Shown in pieces: positions 49,732 to 57,591 of a stretch of DNA of 64,000 bases (the first letter of the stretch is position 1; every line of letters begins with the position of its first letter). The position numbers and the translations under genes are program-made. The notes under the pieces are model-generated. The model did no database searches and was not told the origin of the DNA. It saw only the letters and a list, made by a program, of their open reading frames with translations. Source of the stretch: Nocardia vinacea (GTDB taxonomy: Bacteria; Actinomycetota; Actinomycetes; Mycobacteriales; Mycobacteriaceae); contig NZ_CP109149.1 of assembly GCF_035920345.1 (NCBI RefSeq), positions 3,906,001-3,970,000 of the forward strand. The letters run 5' to 3'.

Positions 49732-50368
49732 TCGGGGTGATCGCGCGCAGGCAGAACGCGGTCGTGCGGTCGATATCGGCGGCGGTCGGCTCGACCCGGC
49801 GCCAGAGGAAATCGGTCAGACTGCCGACGGTCGCGTGCGCGACGAGCCCGGCATCGAATTCCGGGTCCCGGCTGCCCAATTCGGCGAATGCGCCGTACAG
49901 CAGTGTGGCGAGCCGACCGCTCGGCGTGGGCGATCCGGCATCGAGATCCGGGGCCGACCCGCCGGCGTTCCACAGCACCGCTCTGGTCAACGTCGCCGTG
50001 GCCTCGGCTGCCTGGGACAGCACCGCCTCGACCCAGCGGCGCACCTGGTCCTCCGGTGTATCCGCCGTGCGCATTCGGCGGCCGGCGTAACGCACCAGGC
50101 GCTCGGCGCCATCCTCGATGAGCGCGGATATGAGTGCGTCCTTCGACGGAAAGTGCCGGTAGAAGGCGTCATTGGACAGACCGGCGGCCGCGACGATATC
50201 GGCGACACGCGGTCGCGAGGTGGTGTCGCTGGCGCGGATGACGGCCAGTGCGGCATCCAGCAGGCGCCGCACCTCGTCGGCGTAGGTCGCCTCCCGTTTG
50301 GCGAGAGCCCGCGCTGCGATGCGGCCCACCACATCGACCTTTGGACCCGCAAGACTATTCTCGCTCAC
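49673..50368 (-). CDS. TetR-family regulator, candidate controller of the GAGAAT regulon
   Basis: The 231-residue protein has an extended N-terminus and a TetR helix-turn-helix: LLDAALAVIRASDTTSRPRVADIVAAAGLSNDAFYRHFPSKDAL (in segments, about 35-78). The C-terminal domain ends PINSGDSAAERNW. It starts with GTG at 50368, and half-sites of the GAGAAT motif lie both inside its first codons (50357-50362) and just upstream (50378-50383), as expected for an autoregulated repressor. It is the only one of the five TetR genes here with this motif in its own promoter. It is divergent from the phosphatase gene and overlaps the SDR gene by 59 bp. Confidence 0.87.
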   Translation of the reverse strand: MSENSLAGPKVDVVGRIAARALAKREATYADEVRRLLDAALAVIRASDTTSRPRVADIVAAAGLSNDAFYRHFPSKDALISALIEDGAERLVRYAGRRMRTADTPEDQVRRWVEAVLSQAAEATATLTRAVLWNAGGSAPDLDAGSPTPSGRLATLLYGAFAELGSRDPEFDAGLVAHATVGSLTDFLWRRVEPTAADIDRTTAFCLRAITPINSGDSAAERNWPNRYPAS

Positions 50369-50388
50369 AAGAAGAGTATTCTCAGAAT
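50348..50388. promoter_or_regulatory. GAGAAT half-sites between TetR and phosphatase genes
   Basis: Two ATTCTC half-sites occur at 50357-50362 and 50378-50383, 21 bp apart; the second is part of ATTCTCAGAAT (50378-50388), an 11-bp inverted repeat. The partner half-sites are degenerate (CGCAAG, AAGAAG). They cover the TetR start and the region 16-56 bp upstream of the ATG at 50404. Confidence 0.58.
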
Positions 50389-50403
50389 TAGGAGTCGGCG
50401 CAA

Positions 50404-51171
50404 ATGCCCGAGCGTGTCCTCACCCTGCAGGGTGCGACGAACTTCCGCGATCTCGGTGGCTATCCGACCGTCTACGGCGGATACACCCGCTGGGGCATGG
50501 TCTATCGCTCCGACGCTCCGAACCGGCTCAGCATCGACGACCTCGCCATCATCGAACGCCTGGGGCTGCTGGTCGCCTACGACCTGCGCACCGACGAGGA
50601 ACGCGACCGGTCCCCCTCGGCCCTGCCCGCCACCGTGCGCCGGATACCGCTCACCATCGGCGGCACCGCCGCCCACACCCGGGCCAATGCCGAGATGATC
50701 CGGACCCGGCCCGCCGAAATTCCCGACGACTTCCTTGCCGAAATGTACCGCCGGATGGCCGATTTCGACGCCGGGATATTCGGGCGGATTCTCAACGAGC
50801 TAGCTGACGCGGACGGTACACCGGCGCTGATCCATTGCACCGCGGGCAAGGATCGCACCGGCGTCGCCGCCGCATTACTGCTGGCGGCACTCGGTGTCGA
50901 CGAGACGACGATTCTCGACGACTACGAACTCAGCGCCATCCACTTCACCGACCGGCGCCTGCCGCGCCTACTGGCCCGCCTGCCCGAGGATGTCGACCCC
51001 GCACGCTACCGCGCAGTGTTCGGTGCACCGCGACTGGCGATGTCCACCCTGCTCACCACACTGCGGGAACAACACGGCAGTATCGAGGGCTACCTGCGTA
51101 CCAGGGCCGGGCTATCGCCTTCGACCCTCACCGCGCTGCGCGACCGGCTGGTCCAGTCAGCCGTTTCGTGA
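50404..51171 (+). CDS. Protein-tyrosine-phosphatase-like enzyme (CX5R phosphatase)
   Basis: The 255-residue protein has the cysteine phosphatase loop HCTAGKDRTG (144-153) with Cys145 and Arg151, and the N-terminal NFRDLGGY typical of the bacterial tyrosine/lipid phosphatase group that includes mycobacterial PtpB-like proteins. AGKDRTG fits dual-specificity or phosphoinositide phosphatases. Its target is unknown. It is divergent from the TetR gene and shares the GAGAAT half-sites, so it may belong to the same regulon. Its 3' end overlaps the convergent Rieske oxygenase gene by 15 bp. Confidence 0.9.
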   Translation: MPERVLTLQGATNFRDLGGYPTVYGGYTRWGMVYRSDAPNRLSIDDLAIIERLGLLVAYDLRTDEERDRSPSALPATVRRIPLTIGGTAAHTRANAEMIRTRPAEIPDDFLAEMYRRMADFDAGIFGRILNELADADGTPALIHCTAGKDRTGVAAALLLAALGVDETTILDDYELSAIHFTDRRLPRLLARLPEDVDPARYRAVFGAPRLAMSTLLTTLREQHGSIEGYLRTRAGLSPSTLTALRDRLVQSAVS

Positions 51172-52428
51172 CTCCGCCTGGTACCCGGCAACGAAGTCGG
51201 TGGCCTGCTTGTGCAGATGCCGCAACAGGATCTCCTGGTCATTGAGCGGGAACTCGGTGATCGCCCGTGATTCGAGCATGGTCTGGGTGGCCTCCAGAGT
51301 GTTGCAGTCCTGCAGGCCGAATTCCTTGAAGGTGAGCGCGGCCAGTTCCTGACGCAACCGGTCGGTGGCGTTGCGCGCGGGGGCGAAATAGCAGGTGCCC
51401 TCGAAGATGTGCTTGTTGTAGGCGGTCGGCCAGTAGTGATACGTCAGGTACCACCCCGGCGCCCACACGACGATCATGAAATTCGGGAAGAAGACATAGG
51501 AGTCCAGGCCCCATGCCCGGTGCCGGGCGGGGTTCAGGCCGGGTGGCAGATTGTCCAGCGCGGGGATGTCCGGGCGATCCCAGGCGCCGAAATTGCCGCT
51601 GCGCAATACCCTTTCGATCGGCTTGACCATATTCAGGTCCTTCGGCGGCGCCATGCCACCCCACGAGGACACCATGCCGTGCGGCCCGTCCAGTTCGTAG
51701 TGCAGCGCCTCGAAGCCGAAGTTCGACAGCTTCGATGACTCACCGGACACGTACTGCTTCGCGTGCAGGATGGGCGCGTGGTAGAACTCGGCGAAGGCGT
51801 CGATGTAGAGCTTCCAATTACTGCCGACCTCGGCCCGATACTTGTACACCTCGGTCATCTCCCCGAACGGGTAGCCCGCCAGCCCCTCAGCGAACTTGCC
51901 GAGATAGTCGGTCAGCGGCGCGGCATCGTCATCGAGATTGACGAAGATGAAGCCCTCCCACACCTCGCAGCGCACCGACTTCAGGCCGAACCGGCTCTTG
52001 TCGAAGTCGAAGAACTCCGGCTCCTGCTGCACGAAGGTGGCCTCGCCCTCGAGGCTGTAGCGCCAGGCGTGGTACTTACAGGTGAACTGTCGGCAGGTAC
52101 CGGCAGCCTCCTGGCCCGGATAGTCGTCCCAGACCAGCTTGTTGCCGCGATGGCGGCAGACATTGTGGAAAGCGCGAATTTGCTGGTCGTTGTCCTTGAC
52201 GATGATCAGCGACGTGTTCACCACCGCGAGCTCTTTGGTGAAGTAGCTGCCCTTGCGTGGAAGCTGTTCCACCCGACCGACATTCAGCCAGGTCCGCGCG
52301 AAGATCGCCGCACGTTCGAGCTCGTAGTGCTCCGGCGAGATCGAGTCCTCGAACGACACCAGGCCGGTGCCCAGCTCTGGATAGTGCTCCGTCCACGACC
52401 CCTCCGCGGGCTTCGCGAAATGCGGCAT
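51157..52428 (-). CDS. Rieske non-heme iron oxygenase, alpha subunit
   Basis: This 423-residue protein has the Rieske [2Fe-2S] ligands Cys91-X-His93 (CRH) and Cys117-X2-His120 (CKYH). The mononuclear iron site is visible as NWKLYIDAFAEFYHAPILH: His217 and His222, with Asp210 in the bridging-acid region. It would hydroxylate or dihydroxylate an aromatic or alicyclic substrate using electrons from a separate reductase. No small beta subunit follows, so it resembles alpha-only oxygenases. The divergent TetR gene and the repeats at 52485-52548 probably regulate it. It does not carry the GAGAAT motif. Confidence 0.92.
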   Translation of the reverse strand: MPHFAKPAEGSWTEHYPELGTGLVSFEDSISPEHYELERAAIFARTWLNVGRVEQLPRKGSYFTKELAVVNTSLIIVKDNDQQIRAFHNVCRHRGNKLVWDDYPGQEAAGTCRQFTCKYHAWRYSLEGEATFVQQEPEFFDFDKSRFGLKSVRCEVWEGFIFVNLDDDAAPLTDYLGKFAEGLAGYPFGEMTEVYKYRAEVGSNWKLYIDAFAEFYHAPILHAKQYVSGESSKLSNFGFEALHYELDGPHGMVSSWGGMAPPKDLNMVKPIERVLRSGNFGAWDRPDIPALDNLPPGLNPARHRAWGLDSYVFFPNFMIVVWAPGWYLTYHYWPTAYNKHIFEGTCYFAPARNATDRLRQELAALTFKEFGLQDCNTLEATQTMLESRAITEFPLNDQEILLRHLHKQATDFVAGYQAESRNG

Positions 52429-52484
52429 CTGTAGCTCCCGTCATATCGAATACCGCGGCCAACGGGCCGCCGACACGAGTGAAT

Positions 52485-52548
52485 GCTAGTCGTTCGTAAA
52501 GTGAATCGCTAGCCGTTCGTAAAGTAAATGACTTGTCGATCGTCAAGT
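52485..52548. promoter_or_regulatory. Direct repeats and palindrome between Rieske oxygenase and TetR genes
   Basis: A 22-bp element beginning GCTAG and containing CGTTCGTAAAGT occurs at 52485-52506 and again at 52508-52529, with two mismatches and a 23-bp step. It is followed by ACTTGTCGATCGTCAAGT (52531-52548), an inverted repeat with ACTTG/CAAGT arms. The block is 57 bp from the Rieske start and 42 bp from the TetR start. Confidence 0.62.
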
Positions 52549-52589
52549 ACAGTCTTAGGCGTCACAATGAGCTCACCGGAAGGAAAGGC

Positions 52590-53168
52590 ATGACGAGGGC
52601 AGATGATGTCGTGCGAGAAGCCGACAGTCGGCAACGCCTGATCGACGTCGCGGTAGCACTTTTCATCCGGCACAGCTTTGCCGGGACCTCGCTGCAGATG
52701 ATCGCCGATGAGCTCGGCTTCACCAAGGCCGCGATCTATTACCACTTCCGCACCCGCGAACAGCTACTCCTCGCCGTGCTGCGGCCACTGCTGCAACAAC
52801 TCCGGTCGGTGATCGAGACCGCCGAACAGCAGCGCACCGCGCGCGCCCGCGCCGAGTCGATGCTGAACGGTTACGCCGAACTCGTCGCCGCGAGCCGATC
52901 GATCGCCGCCGTCGTGACCACCGATCCCAGCGTCATTCGCGTGGTACGTCAGCAACCGGACTGGCGCAAGGTGATCGATCAGCCTGTCGCACTACTGGCC
53001 GAGCTCACCCCGGGACCGGATGGTGTCATCGCGGCCACCGCGGTGCTGACCGGTCTGGCCGGTGCTGCGTCCGGCGCACCGAGCGATGTCGACCAGGAGA
53101 CGCTGAACCGACAGCTGCTCGACATCGGTCGCCGCATACTCGGACTGCGCAGACCGCGAGTCACATAA
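52590..53168 (+). CDS. TetR-family transcriptional regulator
   Basis: The 192-residue protein has a standard TetR_N domain: LIDVAVALFIRHSFAGTSLQMIADELGFTKAAIYYHFRTREQLL (in segments, about 15-58). ATG at 52590 follows GGAAGGAAAGG; an in-frame upstream reading to 52533 crosses the operator region and is not chosen. Divergent from the Rieske oxygenase and next to the repeat block, it probably represses both. The C-terminal ligand pocket gives no hint of the inducer. Confidence 0.88.
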   Translation: MTRADDVVREADSRQRLIDVAVALFIRHSFAGTSLQMIADELGFTKAAIYYHFRTREQLLLAVLRPLLQQLRSVIETAEQQRTARARAESMLNGYAELVAASRSIAAVVTTDPSVIRVVRQQPDWRKVIDQPVALLAELTPGPDGVIAATAVLTGLAGAASGAPSDVDQETLNRQLLDIGRRILGLRRPRVT

Positions 53169-53238
53169 CGCCGCACCATATTTCGAGCCGCCGGCGGTCC
53201 GCTGGAGTCCGGGGTCGTGGCGCGTTCGAGCTTGTCGG

Positions 53239-54711
53239 CTATCGAACCTGCTCGGCCACTGACGTCGGCGCCTCGAAACCGCCGATCTCCTGCTCGAGCA
53301 GTTCGGCCAGCCGCAGCGGGGTGCGGTCCTCGAACATCGGACCGATCAGCTGCACCCCCACCGGCAGACCCTCGGGGGACCGGCCCGCAGGTATCGCTGT
53401 GGCGGGCAGGCCGGGCATGGTCGCCAGACCGGCCCAGACGAGCTGGTCGGCGAACGGGTAGGCCACGCCGTCGATGTCGATCCGCCGGTCTCCCAGACCG
53501 GGGGTGTGGTCGTGCGGGAATGCGGGAGTCGGCGTGATCGGACAGACCACGGCATCGAACTCGGCGAAGAGCTGGCGCCAGCCGTGGCGGTGACGCTCGC
53601 GACGGTTGTTGGCCTCGATCCAGTCGCGGTGGCTGAACACCGCGCCGCGCAACCGCGCCGCGTCGAGACCCTCGTCGTCCGCGTTCAGTTCGGCGGCGTG
53701 GGTCCGCAACTGCTCATACCGCTCCACGGGATACATTGCCGCGAGGTTCGCCAGCAGCAACTGCGTGTAGAGCGTCGCGGCCTCGGTCAGATCGGGCAGC
53801 AACGGACTGTGCCGTTCGACGCGGGCGCCGCCGCCAACGAGCGCGTCGGCGACTCGGTTCACCGCCGCCCGCACAGCGGAGCTGGTTGCAATGAGCGGAT
53901 GTTCGTCGATAACAAGGACACGAAATTCGGAAAGCTGCTCATGGCGCGCGGCCGGAAGAGCCAAGTCGAATGCGACGCCGAGCGTCAGCGGGTCCGGGCC
54001 GGCCATCACGTCCAGCAGCAGTGTGAGGTCTCGTGCGGTGCGCGCCATCGGACCGACGACGGCCAGGTCGCGCTCAGAAGGCAGTGCCGGCGCGGGCGGC
54101 GGGACATGTCCGCGGCTCGCCACCAGCCCGTATGACGGCTTATGTGCGTAGACGCCGCAGAAATGCGCGGGGTTGCGCAGCGAACCGCCGATGTCGGAGC
54201 CGATGGACAGCGCGCCGAATCCACACGCGAGGGCCGCCGCTGATCCGCCGGAGGATCCGCCCGGAGTGCGGCCGAGATCCCACGGGTTGTTGGTGGTGCC
54301 GTAGATCTCGTTGAAGCTCTGCAGATCTCCCAGCATGAACGGCACATTGGTCTTACCGAGCACCACCGCGCCCGCGGCCTTCAGTCGCGACACCTGTACC
54401 GCGTCCTCGGCCGGCACATAGTTCTCATAAGGCGGCACGCCCCAGGTCGTGGGCAGCCCGGCCATGTTGTAGGACTCTTTGACCGTCACCGGAATGCCGA
54501 GCAGCGGCCGGTCCTCGCCGCGAGCACGCGCCTGGTCGGCATCGCGCGCGGCAGCCCGCGCACGGTCGAAGTCCGGCACACAGATCGCGTTGATCGACTT
54601 GTCGTCGTGCTCGATACGGGCGATCGCCTCGTCGGTCAGTTCCACGGAGGTCACCGCACCGGCACGCAACGCAGCCGCAAGTTCTTCGGCCGACCGGAAA
54701 CTCCACTCCAT
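53239..54711 (-). CDS. Amidase (amidase-signature family)
   Basis: This 490-residue Ser-cis-Ser-Lys hydrolase has the catalytic Lys78 in VTVKESYN, the cis-Ser in GGSSGGSAAAL (151-161), and the nucleophile Ser177 in DIGGSLRN. It cleaves an amide to acid and ammonia. Length is typical. No partner GatB/GatC genes are near, so it is a free-standing amidase rather than the tRNA amidotransferase. It is convergent with the TetR gene across 70 bp and follows another TetR gene on its own strand by 162 bp. Substrate unknown. Confidence 0.92.
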   Translation of the reverse strand: MEWSFRSAEELAAALRAGAVTSVELTDEAIARIEHDDKSINAICVPDFDRARAAARDADQARARGEDRPLLGIPVTVKESYNMAGLPTTWGVPPYENYVPAEDAVQVSRLKAAGAVVLGKTNVPFMLGDLQSFNEIYGTTNNPWDLGRTPGGSSGGSAAALACGFGALSIGSDIGGSLRNPAHFCGVYAHKPSYGLVASRGHVPPPAPALPSERDLAVVGPMARTARDLTLLLDVMAGPDPLTLGVAFDLALPAARHEQLSEFRVLVIDEHPLIATSSAVRAAVNRVADALVGGGARVERHSPLLPDLTEAATLYTQLLLANLAAMYPVERYEQLRTHAAELNADDEGLDAARLRGAVFSHRDWIEANNRRERHRHGWRQLFAEFDAVVCPITPTPAFPHDHTPGLGDRRIDIDGVAYPFADQLVWAGLATMPGLPATAIPAGRSPEGLPVGVQLIGPMFEDRTPLRLAELLEQEIGGFEAPTSVAEQVR

Positions 54712-54873
54712 CAGACCGACCCTACCGGCCCGCCGGATGGGCTGACCTCGGTCCTGTGCGAATTGCGTGGTGACGCTTGATTTTCAGATGGACAGGACAC
54801 CAGCCCCCGCACCGATTCACCGCGCCCAGCACACTCTCGAACGGCCCAAAGCGCCAGTGATCACCTTTCATGG

Positions 54874-55464
54874 CTAGCTTTCGGAAAGGACTCCGTTGAC
54901 CACGACGCTGACCAGCTTTTCGGGAAGGTCCGGCGTTATCGGCCTACCCGTCAGGATCACACGCATCTGGATCGTGGCGAATAGTGGCTCGAGCACATCA
55001 ATGGCGGCGATTCCGGACTGCACCTCACCGCGGGTGATCGCGCGCTCGACGACAGGCTCCATCGCCCGAAGCCGGGTTTCGAAATACTGCCGTCGCGCCT
55101 CGCTCGCCGCGGGGTAGTCCGCCGCGGTGACACTCATTTGCAAAAGCGAACGCCCGACCGGGCTCCCGAGGTAGTCACATGCCTGTTTCATGAGATCGGT
55201 CAGATCTTCGCGCAGCGAGCCGTGATCGGGTACGACCAGCGACGCCTCGCTTCGCGTCGTCAGCGCGTCGAGGATCATGCGTTCGCGCGTCTTCCACCGT
55301 CGGTAGACCGATGTCTCGTGTATGCCGGCGAGCCGTGCGACGGCCGCGACGGACACAGCGTGTACCGGTGTGCCGTTCATGATTTCCGATAGCACCGCGT
55401 TGCGCACAGAAGTAACGATGTCCGGTGTATCGGCGACCTGGGGCACACTGAACTTGTCAGGCAT
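54874..55464 (-). CDS. TetR-family transcriptional regulator
   Basis: The 196-residue regulator has its helix-turn-helix at about 28-62 (VSVAAVARLAGIHETSVYRRWKTRERM in segments), the HETSVYRRW variant common in TetR proteins related to AcrR. The C-terminal domain includes TGRPITPDLPEKLV. It is divergent from the biosynthetic cluster, though 686 bp away, and may control it. A perfect 10-bp palindrome lies just upstream. GTG and TTG alternatives exist, but the ATG at 55464 gives a normal length. Confidence 0.87.
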   Translation of the reverse strand: MPDKFSVPQVADTPDIVTSVRNAVLSEIMNGTPVHAVSVAAVARLAGIHETSVYRRWKTRERMILDALTTRSEASLVVPDHGSLREDLTDLMKQACDYLGSPVGRSLLQMSVTAADYPAASEARRQYFETRLRAMEPVVERAITRGEVQSGIAAIDVLEPLFATIQMRVILTGRPITPDLPEKLVSVVVNGVLSES

Positions 55465-55479
55465 TTTCGCAGTATAACG

Positions 55480-55489
55480 GCGCTAGCGC
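55480..55489. promoter_or_regulatory. 10-bp palindrome upstream of TetR gene
   Basis: GCGCTAGCGC is a perfect palindrome 16-25 bp upstream of the TetR ATG at 55464, a usual position for autoregulation. In GC-rich DNA such a short palindrome can arise by chance. Confidence 0.35.
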
Positions 55490-55929
55490 ATTGTTCCCGC
55501 TGCTGGCATTCAATTGAGATTTCACAGAATGGGCCGGAGCTGACCGCACATCGAGCCGGACGGGTTCGGATAAATCACGGACTCGAATTCGACTGCAGGG
55601 CAAGCCGATCCGGACGCAATGGCGGAAGTAGTCGCGCGCTGCTGATGGCGCGCCCGATGCTCTGCGCCGTAGTTCGGTCGACCGGTACTCGGCACCGGAT
55701 GGCACTCGACAGTCGACGACCGGAGCGCTCTCGGCAGGCACTCGCGGTGTCCGTATCCGCGCGCGGGCAGGCTGAGGAATGAGCGGCGTCACTGGCCCTT
55801 CCGGCGAATCGGCTTCGCTGCCAACAGGTTTCGATCTCGCGGGCATGCACCGAGCCTACCCTGACTAAAGATGCCTATAGTTACAGAAACTCGTGTTGCG
55901 CAGTCGGGCCGACCCGATTATGGTCATAT

Positions 55930-55943
55930 GCAAGTCGACTTGC
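55930..55943. promoter_or_regulatory. Perfect 14-bp palindrome upstream of biosynthetic cluster
   Basis: GCAAGTCGACTTGC is perfectly symmetric and lies 208 bp before the acyl carrier protein ATG. It is the best operator candidate for the cluster. The nearby TetR protein (54874-55464) is a possible ligand. Confidence 0.5.
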
Positions 55944-56150
55944 GCAGCGCCGAGCGGGGCCCGGTGGTGGGGATCCTGAAGCATTTGTTGTGTGTACCTA
56001 CGGTGACCATGCGACGGGAAACGCTGCGCCTAAAAAGAAAGTCGACTCGAGCGCGACATCGCCGTCGCCGCGTTCGACAATGCTGTCGCTACGTTTATTG
56101 CAAACAACTGGCCCGCTGGGGCCGTTCTGCACAGTGAAGGGGAGATTTAA

Positions 56151-56414
56151 ATGAGCCTCGAAACGGACGTGTACGACGATATCGCCGACTACCTGGAAAA
56201 TCACTACAGCATCGAGGTCGACAAGGTTGACCCATCCGCGACATTCGAGGACGTGGGCCTGGATTCGCTTGGGCTGCTTGGCATTGCGGAGATCTTGGAA
56301 CGCAAGTACACGATTTCGCTGAACGACGAACGCATCGCAAGCATCAAGACGTTCGGAGAACTCGTCGATGCAGTGCGGTCGCGCTCGGAGGAATCCAGCG
56401 CGAAGTCCCTATAA
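56151..56414 (+). CDS. Acyl carrier protein
   Basis: The 87-residue acidic protein is a dedicated carrier protein. The phosphopantetheine attachment Ser39 lies in VGLDSLGLLG, with helix II (LLGIAEILERKY) after it. It is the first gene of the cluster and precedes the KAS III-type gene by 37 bp. It would hold the growing acyl chain as thioester for the two ketosynthases encoded downstream. GGGGAG upstream supports the ATG at 56151. Confidence 0.95.
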   Translation: MSLETDVYDDIADYLENHYSIEVDKVDPSATFEDVGLDSLGLLGIAEILERKYTISLNDERIASIKTFGELVDAVRSRSEESSAKSL

Positions 56415-56451
56415 CGGACCGAGTGACACAACCAATAGCATTGGAGTTCCG

Positions 56452-57591
56452 GTGACCGCATACATCACCAGCACTGGACGATTTTTACCAGGCGATCCGG
56501 TAACAAACGACGAAATCGAAGACTTTATCGGCAAAGCGGGGAATGCGAGTTCCGCCCTGCGGGACACGATTCTCGCCAATAGTGGTATCAAGACACGCTA
56601 TTACGCACTGGATCGGGAACAGCAAACTGTGTTCTCGAATACGGAATTGGCCGCTCGGGCGGTGGAGGACGCAGTCGAACGATCGGAGATCGCTGCCGAG
56701 GATCTTCAGTTACTCGCCGCCGCCACGACGTTGCCAGACCTGATGGGACCGGGTCACGCGAGTATGGTCCACGGCCGCCTCGCCTATCCGCCCTTCGAGA
56801 TCGTCACCGCGCACGGCATCTGCAGCTCGGGAATGATGGCGCTGAAGAACGCCTACCTGCAGGTCGCGATCGGCGAGAAGTCGGCCGCCGTCGCGGTCGC
56901 CAGTGAGTTCGCTTCCCGTGGCTTCAAGAGCAGCCGCTACAAGCCACTCGAGAGCCGGACGGAGGACGGTTCACTGCCCATGGAGACCGCGTTTCTGCGG
57001 TATATGCTCTCCGACGGCGCGGGAGCGGCGGTCGTCCAGGACAAGCCGAGGTCGAACGGGGTGAGCCTGCGTATCGACTGGATTTCGCTGACCTCGTATG
57101 CCAATACCGAGAAGGCATGTATGTATTTCGGCAGCGAGTCCAACGATGCCGAGAAGACCTGGATGGACTACGCAGACGCGACCGAGGCCGCGGCAGCGGG
57201 CACGCTGGTTGCCCGACAGCGCCTCTCGCTGCTGCCGCATCTGGTCAAGGTCGGCATCGACGAGTACGAGCGGCTACTCAACGCGGGCAAGTTCGACCCG
57301 ACCACCTTGAAGTGGATTCCGGCGCACTATTCGAGTGAGCGCATGAAGTCGATGGTGCTCGGCGAATTGTCGCGGCGCGACGTGCCACGGCCGGGGCCAG
57401 AGGTGTGGTACAGCAACCTCACCCGCGTCGGGAACATCGGTAGCGCAAGCATTTTCGTGATCCTCGACGAGATGCTGCGCGAAGAACTCGTCACACCGGG
57501 AGACACCATGCTCTGCATGGTCCCGGAATCGGGCCGTTTCGCGATTTCGTACATGCACCTCACGGCAGTGGACGGCGGCATGAACGCATGA
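56452..57591 (+). CDS. KAS III-type ketosynthase, DarB-like
   Basis: The 379-residue thiolase-fold enzyme has a complete KAS III triad: Cys124 in HGICSSGMMAL, His292 in IPAHYSSERM and Asn328 in VGNIGSASIF. It catalyses decarboxylative or head-to-head condensation of acyl thioesters. The position between an ACP and a DarA-like gene points to the DarB role, joining two beta-ketoacyl chains before resorcinol ring formation. GTG at 56452 follows GGAG; an upstream reading from 56368 overlaps the ACP gene and is unlikely. It overlaps the next gene by 4 bp. Confidence 0.88.
   Translation: MTAYITSTGRFLPGDPVTNDEIEDFIGKAGNASSALRDTILANSGIKTRYYALDREQQTVFSNTELAARAVEDAVERSEIAAEDLQLLAAATTLPDLMGPGHASMVHGRLAYPPFEIVTAHGICSSGMMALKNAYLQVAIGEKSAAVAVASEFASRGFKSSRYKPLESRTEDGSLPMETAFLRYMLSDGAGAAVVQDKPRSNGVSLRIDWISLTSYANTEKACMYFGSESNDAEKTWMDYADATEAAAAGTLVARQRLSLLPHLVKVGIDEYERLLNAGKFDPTTLKWIPAHYSSERMKSMVLGELSRRDVPRPGPEVWYSNLTRVGNIGSASIFVILDEMLREELVTPGDTMLCMVPESGRFAISYMHLTAVDGGMNA

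Larger units (their letters stand above)
55465..56150. other. 686-bp intergenic region before the biosynthetic cluster
   Basis: No convincing gene is present. Open frames here are short or have unusual composition. The region has more A and T than the neighbouring coding DNA and contains two perfect palindromes (55480-55489 and 55930-55943). The end, GGGGAGATTTAA before the ATG at 56151, is the ribosome site of the acyl carrier protein gene. The main promoter of the biosynthetic cluster is expected here; a short regulatory RNA or leader cannot be excluded. Confidence 0.6.

Noticed and set aside
55457..55846. Reverse-strand open frame of 129 codons in the intergenic region
   Set aside because: Its composition is Arg/Pro/Ser-rich without hydrophobic core pattern, it overlaps the TetR promoter and start, and no ribosome site precedes it.
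55871..56137. Forward open frame of 88 codons before the acyl carrier protein
   Set aside because: Highly basic, low-complexity C-terminal part (RHRRRRVRQ) and no family resemblance; it contains the palindrome expected to be regulatory.
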